This document shows positions 1-4,637 of a stretch of 6,419 bases of DNA, in pieces. Each line of letters starts with the position of its first letter. Position 1 is the stretch's first letter. Under the pieces are notes generated by a model. It was not told where the DNA came from, did not search any database, and saw only the letters and a program-made list of their open reading frames with translations. Where the stretch lies: the NCBI GenBank assembly GCA_039927975.1, contig JBDSTZ010000137.1, positions 1 to 6,419 of the forward strand. Direction: 5' to 3'. The translations under genes were made by a program, and so were the position numbers. Origin of the DNA: JBDSTZ01 sp039927975. GTDB lineage: Bacteria > Pseudomonadota > Gammaproteobacteria > Burkholderiales > Burkholderiaceae_D.

Positions 1-1067
1 ACCAGGTGCTGAACTTCAAGGGCCTCGAGCGCGTGCTGGTTGACGAAGCTGTTGCCGGCGACATCGTGCTGATCAACGGTATCGACGAAATCGGCATCGG
101 TTCGACCATCTGCCAGCCGGACACCCCTGATGCATTGCCTATGCTGACCGTCGACGAGCCAACCCTGACCATGAACTTCATGGTCAACAACTCGCCACTG
201 GCCGGCCGCGAAGGCAAGTTTGTTACCAGCCGCCAGCTGCGTGACCGCCTCGACCGCGAACTGAAAGCCAACGTTGCTCTGCGCGTTGCGCCAACCGACG
301 ACGACACGATTTTTGAAGTCTCGGGCCGCGGCGAATTGCACCTGACGATTCTGATCGAAAACATGCGTCGCGAAGGCTTCGAGCTGGCCGTGTCGCGTCC
401 ACGCGTGGTGTTCAAAATGGTCGATGGCGTGCGTTACGAGCCGTTCGAGCAGCTGTCGGTGGACGTGGAAGAAGTCAACCAGGGCGGCGTGATGGAAGAA
501 CTGGGCCGCCGTCGTGGCGACCTGCAGAACATGGAATCGGACGGCAAGGGCCGTGTGCGCCTTGAGTACAAGATTCCAGCGCGTGGCCTGATCGGCTTCC
601 AGGGCGAATTCATGACCCTGACCCGCGGCACCGGCCTGATGAGCCACGTGTTCGACGAGTACGCACCGGTCGACAACAGCAAGGGTGAAATGGCTGGCCG
701 CCGTAACGGCGTGCTGATCTCGCAGGATGACGGCGCCGCCGTTGCCTACGCTATCTGGAAACTGCAAGACCGCGGCCGCATGTTCGTGTCGCACAACGAT
801 CCAGTGTACGAAGGCATGGTCATCGGCATCCACTCGCGCGACAACGACCTGGTCGTCAACCCGATCAAGGGCAAGCAGCTGACCAACGTGCGCTCGTCGG
901 GTACCGACGAAGCGGTGCGCCTGGTGCCGCCTATCCAGATGTCGCTCGAATACGCGGTGGAATTCATCGCCGACGACGAACTGGTCGAGATCACGCCGAA
1001 AAGCATCCGCCTGCGCAAGCGCTACCTGAAAGAGCACGAGCGCAAGAAGGCCAACCGCGAAGCGTAA
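1..1067 (+). CDS. typA: Translational GTPase TypA/BipA, C-terminal part (5' end outside the window)
   Basis: BipA/TypA is an EF-G-like ribosome-binding GTPase involved in 50S assembly and stress or cold adaptation. The reading frame is open from the window edge to TAA at 1065-1067. About 354 residues are present of a family length near 610, so the GTPase domain with its G motifs lies upstream. The visible part runs from the end of beta-barrel domain II (residues 1-37, counting from the GTG at 6), through an EF-G III-like domain (about 45-135, with EGKFVTSRQ, SGRGELHL and LIENMRREGFELAVSRP) and an EF-G V-like domain (about 140-220, GKGRVRLEY, PARGLIGF), to the BipA-specific C-terminal domain (about 225-340, NGVLIS, LQDRGRMF, YEGMVIGIHSR, SGTDEAV). 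These blocks match E. coli BipA closely, which separates it from LepA and EF-G. GTG at 6 is an internal Val codon, not a start. An intrinsic terminator follows 23 bp after the stop. Confidence 0.97.
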   Translation, partial: QVLNFKGLERVLVDEAVAGDIVLINGIDEIGIGSTICQPDTPDALPMLTVDEPTLTMNFMVNNSPLAGREGKFVTSRQLRDRLDRELKANVALRVAPTDDDTIFEVSGRGELHLTILIENMRREGFELAVSRPRVVFKMVDGVRYEPFEQLSVDVEEVNQGGVMEELGRRRGDLQNMESDGKGRVRLEYKIPARGLIGFQGEFMTLTRGTGLMSHVFDEYAPVDNSKGEMAGRRNGVLISQDDGAAVAYAIWKLQDRGRMFVSHNDPVYEGMVIGIHSRDNDLVVNPIKGKQLTNVRSSGTDEAVRLVPPIQMSLEYAVEFIADDELVEITPKSIRLRKRYLKEHERKKANREA

Positions 1068-1090
1068 TTCGCTGCCACGCTGTAAAACAG

Positions 1091-1114
1091 AAAGCCCGCG
1101 CAAGCGGGCTTTTT
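1091..1114 (+). terminator. Rho-independent terminator of typA
   Basis: A perfect 9-bp stem (AAAGCCCGC at 1091-1099 and GCGGGCTTT at 1104-1112) encloses a GCAA tetraloop, and its 3' arm runs into five T (1110-1114). It starts 24 bp after the typA stop codon. The A residues before the stem could make it partly bidirectional, but the opposite gene has its own terminator. Confidence 0.93.
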
Positions 1115-1174
1115 GCTTTCAAGGGCTCGTGCACGCGTGTTTTCTGCGTGTCCCGGACTGCCGTCTTCGCGGAC

Positions 1175-1199
1175 AAAAAAAGGGGAGCCGAAGCTCCCC
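1175..1199 (-). terminator. Rho-independent terminator of the PEP-CTERM gene
   Basis: Read on the minus strand, GGGGAGC (1199-1193), loop TTCG (1192-1189) and GCTCCCC (1188-1182) form a 7-bp GC-rich hairpin with the very stable C(UUCG)G loop, followed by seven T (1181-1175). It lies 20 bp beyond the PEP-CTERM stop codon and about 60 bp from the convergent typA terminator, so the two transcription units are insulated from each other. Confidence 0.93.
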
Positions 1200-1219
1200 G
1201 AAGCTGCTGCTCGCTATGC

Positions 1220-1828
1220 TTACTTGGCTTGCTTGCGACGGCGCGCGGCCGCGCCCATGCCGAGGCCAGCCAGGATCAGGGCGATCGAAGTCGGTTCCGG
1301 CACGGCGTTGGCGCCGATCGCCGAGGCGGCCGACACGGTGATGTTGTCGAGCTGGTTGTAGGTGTTGTTGATGCTGCTGAAGGTGGCCGACGAAATGCTG
1401 TTGAAATTGACCACCGCGTTGCCGTTGCTGCCGCTGAACGCTTGCGATACATAGCCGATGGCGCTCAGGGTGAGCCCGGTGCTGGTGAAGGCGAAGTTCT
1501 TCAGGTCGAACAGGCCGCCGCCCACCTTGCTGATGGTGACGTAGGCATTGGGGCCGTTGTCGCCGTTGTCGTGCCAGTTGAAGTTGCTGGTGCCGCCGGC
1601 ATCGCCGATGTGGGCGCCGCCCGCATAAGTCTGCGGCGTGAACAAGGTCAGGATGTAACCGCCTTCCGTGTACGACAAGCTGTTGCTGGTCGCGCTCATG
1701 TTGGCACCGAGCGAGCTGCCGTCGCCGTATTGGTTGGTGAGGGCGTCAAACCGCAGGACGGTCGCGTTGGCGCCGGCGGCGGCAAACATCGAAATCAGGC
1801 TGAACGCGAGTGTGGATACGAGTTTCAT
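1220..1828 (-). CDS. PEP-CTERM sorting domain protein (secreted/surface, exosortase substrate)
   Basis: A 202-residue exported protein of unknown specific function. Residues 1-22 form a signal peptide (MKLVSTLAF..., hydrophobic core, probable cleavage after ANA). The mature part (23-175) is rich in Gly, Asn, Ser, Thr and Phe/Tyr, has no Cys, and looks beta-rich; I do not recognise a named domain. The C-terminus is a textbook PEP-CTERM signal: VPEP at 176-179, a hydrophobic helix (about 181-195) and a basic RRRK cluster at 196-199. In known systems the exosortase (XrtA/EpsH type) cleaves at this signal in the inner membrane, and such proteins are linked to exopolysaccharide and floc or biofilm matrix. 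No exosortase or EPS gene lies in the window, which is normal for these scattered substrates. The ATG at 1828 puts the signal peptide at the N-terminus, and a weak GAAAGA ribosome site precedes it. Upstream sits a sigma-54 promoter and downstream a dedicated terminator, so the gene is probably monocistronic. Confidence 0.93.
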   Translation of the reverse strand: MKLVSTLAFSLISMFAAAGANATVLRFDALTNQYGDGSSLGANMSATSNSLSYTEGGYILTLFTPQTYAGGAHIGDAGGTSNFNWHDNGDNGPNAYVTISKVGGGLFDLKNFAFTSTGLTLSAIGYVSQAFSGSNGNAVVNFNSISSATFSSINNTYNQLDNITVSAASAIGANAVPEPTSIALILAGLGMGAAARRRKQAK

Positions 1829-1864
1829 CGGGATCTTTCAATTGTAAAATAATAATTGAGTATT

Positions 1865-1880
1865 AGCAATTGTCGTGCCA
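1865..1880 (-). promoter_or_regulatory. Sigma-54 (RpoN) -24/-12 promoter for the PEP-CTERM gene
   Basis: On the minus strand, 1880-1865 reads TGGCACGACAATTGCT. This matches the sigma-54 consensus TGGCAC-N5-TTGCW, with the invariant GG (1879-1878) and GC (1867-1866) separated by exactly 10 bp. The start of transcription would fall near 1854, giving a leader of about 26 nt that still contains the GAAAGA ribosome site before ATG at 1828. Sigma-54 promoters have been described upstream of PEP-CTERM genes in other bacteria. Actual use of this site is inferred from sequence only. Confidence 0.87.
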
Positions 1881-1936
1881 GTAGATCGGATGAAACTAAA
1901 ATTGCTTGTGAATTCAACGACTTACGATATCATCTC

Positions 1937-1954
1937 GGGCAATTATAATTGCCC
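1937..1954. promoter_or_regulatory. Perfect 18-bp palindrome, candidate upstream activator site
   Basis: GGGCAATTATAATTGCCC is identical to its reverse complement over all 18 bases. Its centre lies about 91 bp upstream of the transcription start predicted from the sigma-54 promoter, within the usual range for a bacterial enhancer-binding protein site. Neither strand has a T-tract after it, so it does not look like an intrinsic terminator of the upstream EF-hand gene. A partial copy of the half-site, AATTGC, recurs at 1900-1905, and GCAATT overlaps the -12 element (1866-1871). The binding protein is unknown; PrsR or another NtrC-family regulator is the natural candidate. Confidence 0.6.
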
Positions 1955-2002
1955 AACAGTATTTAAAATTATCCCTGTGTAAGGTTTTTCGACAGGAAAA
2001 TC

Positions 2003-2797
2003 TCAAGCCTGCGTGTCTACTGCAGCAGTCTTGCGGGCGTCGCCCTCAGCACCGCTGTCGACGTACGCCTTCAATAACTGCAGCGCCTTGCTCAAGGCGC
2101 GATGATCGATATCTCCCTGGTTGCCGGCTGCTTTCGGTTGGTTTTTCATGAAATCTTGGCCTTCCTTGCGCGTGAGCGTACCGTCGCCATCCGCATCGGC
2201 CTTGTCGAAGTTGTCGATCAGGCGGGTCAGCTGCTGCTGGTGAGCGCGGTCGGTCGCGCCACCCTGATCGCGCAAGTCGACCAGCTGATCCTTGGTCACG
2301 CCCTCGCTTCGACTGGTGGCGGCGGCGGTGGCGCCGCTGGCCTGCGCTTTTGCGTACGCGGCGGCCTCGGCCACGCTGACTGAGCCATCGCCATCGGTGT
2401 CGGCCGCCGCGTTGTAACTGCTGCTGGTGTCGTCATCGGACTTTGCCGCAGGCGCTGCGCCGCCCGGAGCGCCGCCAGGAGGAGGGCCGCCCGCGTGCGC
2501 ATGGCTTCCCTTGGCGACCCGGGTTTGGTCCAGTTGCGCATTCAGTTCGCCGGCGACCTTCTCAATCGCACTCGACAATTCACTTTTGCTGATCTGGCCA
2601 TTCTGGTCCGTGTCCAGCTGCGCGAACAGCTTGTCCGCCGCGTCGGTATCGGCCGTCATGGCCGAGCCGTCGCCGGTCGCGGCGAAGGTTGCCTGCAAGT
2701 CGGCCTTCTCAATGAAGCCTTGTTTTTTTGTATCCAGTTTGGAGAACAGGGCGCTGCTCCAATTGCTCACTGTACTGTTGCTGATGCTTGCCACCAT
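2003..2797 (-). CDS. EF-hand calcium-binding protein (XopAW-like)
   Basis: A 264-residue, Ala/Asp/Gln-rich acidic protein with EF-hand loops. Loop 1 (22-33, DTKKQGFIEKAD) is degenerate. Loops 2 (62-73, DTDQNGQISKSE), 3 (133-144, DTDGDGSVSVAE) and 4 (201-212, DADGDGTLTRKE) have the canonical acidic or polar ligands at positions 1, 3, 5 and 12, Gly at 6 and a hydrophobic residue at 8. A Gly/Pro linker (103-116) separates the two pairs. There is no signal peptide or membrane segment; the N-terminus is Ser/Asn-rich. Many Oxalobacteraceae carry such proteins, and some are annotated after the Xanthomonas type III effector XopAW; I infer that resemblance from memory, and no secretion genes are nearby. 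ATG at 2797 is chosen because GGGAG lies 6 bp upstream. The frame stays open to 3028, but that extension lacks EF-hand content and crosses the divergent promoter region. Role (calcium buffer, sensor or effector) unknown. Confidence 0.85.
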   Translation of the reverse strand: MVASISNSTVSNWSSALFSKLDTKKQGFIEKADLQATFAATGDGSAMTADTDAADKLFAQLDTDQNGQISKSELSSAIEKVAGELNAQLDQTRVAKGSHAHAGGPPPGGAPGGAAPAAKSDDDTSSSYNAAADTDGDGSVSVAEAAAYAKAQASGATAAATSRSEGVTKDQLVDLRDQGGATDRAHQQQLTRLIDNFDKADADGDGTLTRKEGQDFMKNQPKAAGNQGDIDHRALSKALQLLKAYVDSGAEGDARKTAAVDTQA

Positions 2798-2867
2798 CGC
2801 GTGCTCCCGCTCGATTTGCCTTCTCCTTGTTAACGGACGTAGACGGAAAATCCCGCGGGCCTCGAAT

Positions 2868-2893
2868 GTAAAGCCGCGTAAAGCCATGTAAAG
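2868..2893 (-). repeat. Three CTTTAC direct repeats at 10-bp spacing, candidate regulator box
   Basis: On the minus strand CTTTAC occurs at 2893-2888, 2883-2878 and 2873-2868, each separated by exactly 4 bp, so all three copies sit on the same face of the helix. They lie 71-96 bp upstream of the EF-hand start codon and about 135-160 bp upstream of dusA. Tandem direct repeats of about one helical turn are typical of OmpR/PhoB-family response regulator sites. I find no convincing -10 element between the repeats and the EF-hand gene, as would fit an activator-dependent promoter. The assignment is inference. Confidence 0.5.
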
Positions 2894-2943
2894 AGAACAG
2901 CCGTAATTCCGGCTCACACCGTATGCCGGATGCCGAACGACGG

Positions 2944-2949
2944 TAAAAT
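2944..2949 (+). promoter_or_regulatory. Possible -10 box for dusA
   Basis: TAAAAT is a 5/6 match to the sigma-70 -10 hexamer and lies 78 bp before the dusA ATG. No good -35 is seen 16-18 bp upstream. This is only the best candidate in the divergent space. Confidence 0.25.
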
Positions 2950-3027
2950 GCTGCTCTGGAATGTCAGTTGTCGCGCTGGCGCATCCGAAATACGCGCCGC
3001 TCAAGCTGGCTAACAAGGAAAGCAACA

Positions 3028-4065
3028 ATGAACACGAGTGCCGATCTGCCTCTCAACACCCCGCCAGCCGCCCCCCGCGCGCCCAGCGGAAGAACCATCA
3101 GCGTCGCCCCGATGATGGACTGGACCGATCGCCACTGCCGCGTGTTCCACCGTCAGATCACCCGCCACACCTGGCTCTACACCGAAATGGTGACCACCGG
3201 CGCGCTGGTCTACGGCGACGTCGAGCGCCATCTGCGCTTCAACGAGGAAGAGCACCCGGTCGCCCTGCAGCTGGGCGGCAGCGAGCCGGCCGATCTGGCC
3301 AAGAGCGCAAAGCTGGGCGAGCAATGGGGTTACGATGAAATCAACCTGAATTGCGGTTGCCCGTCCGAACGGGTGCAGAAGGGCGCCTTCGGCGCCTGCT
3401 TGATGGGCGAACCGCAACTGGTGGCCGACTGCGTCAAGGCGATGCGCGACGCGGTCGCCATCGACGTCACGGTCAAGCACCGGATCGGCATCGACAAGAA
3501 CGAGGATTACGACTTCGTGCGCGATTTCGTCGGCACCGTGGCCGACGCCGGTTGCAACACTTTCATCGTCCACGCGCGCAACGCCATCCTGAAAGGGCTG
3601 TCGCCGAAGGAAAACCGCGAAATACCGCCGCTCAAGTACGAGTTCGCCTACCGTCTCAAGCGCGACTTCCCCGCGCTGGAGATCATCATCAATGGCGGCG
3701 TCAAGACCGACGACGAAATCGCCCACCACCTGCAATATGTGGACGGTGTCATGCTCGGGCGAGAGGCTTATCATAATCCCTACGCCATGGCCGGCTACGA
3801 CGCCCGCTTCTACGGCGACACGGCCACCGTCAAAACGCGCGACGAGGTGATCGAGGCGATGATCCCCTACATCGCCGCCCAGCTGGCCGCCCACGCCGCC
3901 CACGGTCTCAAGCTCAACAGCATTACCCGCCACATGCTCGGCCTGATGGCAGGCCTGCCCGGGGCGCGCGCTTTCCGCCAGGTCATGTCGGACTCCAAGA
4001 AGCTGGCCGCCGGCGATCCGCGTCTGTTGCGCGAAGCGGCCGCTCGGCTGCAACTGGCCGCCTGA
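3028..4065 (+). CDS. dusA: tRNA-dihydrouridine(20/20a) synthase DusA
   Basis: DusA is an FMN- and NADPH-dependent cytosolic enzyme that reduces uridines 20/20a in the D-loop of tRNA to dihydrouridine. The 345-residue protein has the family length and motifs. These are APMMDWTD at 27-34, TEMVTTGAL (52-60), LQLGGSEP (80-87), INLNCGCPSERVQKGAFGACLM (105-126) with the catalytic Cys at 111, VKHRIGID (149-156) with the flavin/substrate Lys150, FIVHARNA (179-186), INGGVKT (221-227) and VMLGREAYHNPY (241-252). LKGLSPKENREIPPL (188-202) and the C-terminal helical tRNA-binding domain (about 265-345) fit DusA rather than DusB or DusC. ATG at 3028 is preferred because AAGGA lies 8 bp upstream (3015-3019). 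A start at 2968 would add 20 basic residues with no homology. The first 20 residues are a Pro/Ala-rich low-complexity lead-in. The gene stands alone, divergent from the EF-hand gene, with its own terminator. Confidence 0.96.
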   Translation: MNTSADLPLNTPPAAPRAPSGRTISVAPMMDWTDRHCRVFHRQITRHTWLYTEMVTTGALVYGDVERHLRFNEEEHPVALQLGGSEPADLAKSAKLGEQWGYDEINLNCGCPSERVQKGAFGACLMGEPQLVADCVKAMRDAVAIDVTVKHRIGIDKNEDYDFVRDFVGTVADAGCNTFIVHARNAILKGLSPKENREIPPLKYEFAYRLKRDFPALEIIINGGVKTDDEIAHHLQYVDGVMLGREAYHNPYAMAGYDARFYGDTATVKTRDEVIEAMIPYIAAQLAAHAAHGLKLNSITRHMLGLMAGLPGARAFRQVMSDSKKLAAGDPRLLREAAARLQLAA

Positions 4066-4075
4066 TTCCGCAGTC

Positions 4076-4110
4076 GCGGGCGCCGTTCTGGCGTCCGCTG
4101 CCTTTCTTTT
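4076..4110 (+). terminator. Rho-independent terminator of dusA
   Basis: GCGGGCGCC (4076-4084) pairs with GGCGTCCGC (4090-4098) through nine pairs including one G-U, around a 5-nt loop. It is followed by a pyrimidine/T-rich run ending in TTTCTTTT (4103-4110). It begins 11 bp after the dusA stop. Confidence 0.85.
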
Positions 4111-4183
4111 AATAAATGACCTCGCGCATTTCGCGGCCTGCTTCGCGAGGCAGTCGACCGCTGTTCGCTTCTTCCCTGGCGCT

Positions 4184-4216
4184 TTCGCGCCACCTTCGCG
4201 CCACCTTCGCGCCACC
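4184..4216 (+). repeat. Three exact tandem copies of an 11-bp unit
   Basis: TTCGCGCCACC is repeated exactly at 4184-4194, 4195-4205 and 4206-4216, followed by a degenerate 13-bp copy (TTCCCGCTCCACC, 4217-4229). The repeats lie in non-coding DNA about 75 bp after the dusA terminator. Function is unknown; simple replication slippage is the default explanation. Confidence 0.85.
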
Positions 4217-4378
4217 TTCCCGCTCCACCTCCGAGCCGCCCTTCCGGCCATCCTTCGCGTCACAGGCCTGCATCTCCTTGCATCCGTATTGACTCAGGGT
4301 TTGCATCCCAAATCCCATCCGATGCGAGAAAAATATCCACCGAGAAACAACAATACGTGCTCTGCAAGGCGGTTTTGC

Positions 4379-4408
4379 TTGCTCGACAGCAAGAAACAAG
4401 CCTATAAT
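4379..4408 (+). promoter_or_regulatory. Possible sigma-70 promoter
   Basis: A perfect TATAAT at 4403-4408 follows a weak -35 (TTGCTC, 4379-4384; 3/6 match) at 18 bp. Transcription would begin near 4415 and give the chemoreceptor gene a leader of about 220 nt, or it could serve a short untranslated RNA. The -35 is poor, so use is uncertain. Confidence 0.4.
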
Positions 4409-4637
4409 TCAGCCAGTTCATTGCTGTATGGCAAGGCAAAAGTCCTTGGATAGTGTTGTTCTAGCGAAACAATAAATGCTGAACTGAAGATTTTTGCATC
4501 CGCAGTCATTCATTTGATTTATCCTGAGAGTAATAAAAAGGGGCGTCTTTCGTTGCCGACAGCTTGCAATCAGGCTAGAGCCGGCACTTGGCGGCCCCCA
4601 TGGAAATCCGATAAATAGTTTCTGAGAAAACATACAC

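Larger units (their letters stand above)
4111..4637. other. Gene-poor region upstream of the chemoreceptor gene
   Basis: About 530 bp with no convincing coding sequence. The first part (4111-4260) is C-rich on the plus strand and contains a 7-bp inverted repeat (CCTCGCG at 4120-4126, CGCGAGG at 4144-4150) and an 11-bp tandem repeat. From about 4260 the composition turns AT-richer, with three copies of TTGCATCC (4278, 4301, 4494), a TATAAT box at 4403 and two partial flagellar-type promoter matches close to the chemoreceptor start. A 43-codon ATG frame at 4322-4453 has no ribosome site and no recognisable product. I found no tRNA and no riboswitch I could recognise. Confidence 0.6.

Noticed and set aside
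1148..1852. A 234-codon plus-strand frame over the PEP-CTERM gene
   Set aside because: It is antisense to a gene with a clear signal peptide and PEP-CTERM tail and passes through both convergent terminators.
1974..1996. CCTGT/ACAGG inverted repeat just beyond the EF-hand stop codon, considered as its terminator
   Set aside because: Only five base pairs around a 13-nt loop, and no T-tract in the direction of EF-hand transcription.
2723..2729. A run of seven T (seven A on the coding strand) inside the EF-hand gene, considered as a slippage or phase-variation tract
   Set aside because: It simply encodes Lys-Lys, is short, and the reading frame is intact on both sides; one homopolymer of this size is not evidence of programmed slippage.
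2798..3028. N-terminal extension of the EF-hand protein to an ATG at 3028
   Set aside because: The added 77 residues have no EF-hand content and would cover the repeats and the dusA ribosome site, while a GGGAG site correctly precedes the ATG at 2797. The hydrophobic start (MLLSLLASLSGAYFGCASA) looks like a signal peptide, but this is probably chance.
4120..4150. Inverted repeat CCTCGCG/CGCGAGG with a 17-nt loop after the dusA terminator
   Set aside because: The stem is short and the loop long, there is no T-tract, and a better terminator lies immediately upstream; the C/G-rich composition makes chance likely.
3010..4263. A 417-codon open frame on the minus strand opposite dusA
   Set aside because: It is a shadow of dusA: no recognisable domain, Val/Asp/Gly/His-rich, and it runs through the dusA terminator and the tandem repeats.
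4322..4453. A 43-codon ATG frame in the spacer before the chemoreceptor
   Set aside because: No ribosome binding site, no recognisable product, and it overlaps the candidate TATAAT promoter.
4278..4501. Three copies of TTGCATCC
   Set aside because: Spacing is irregular (23 and 193 bp) and there is no symmetry, so a regulatory array is not supported.
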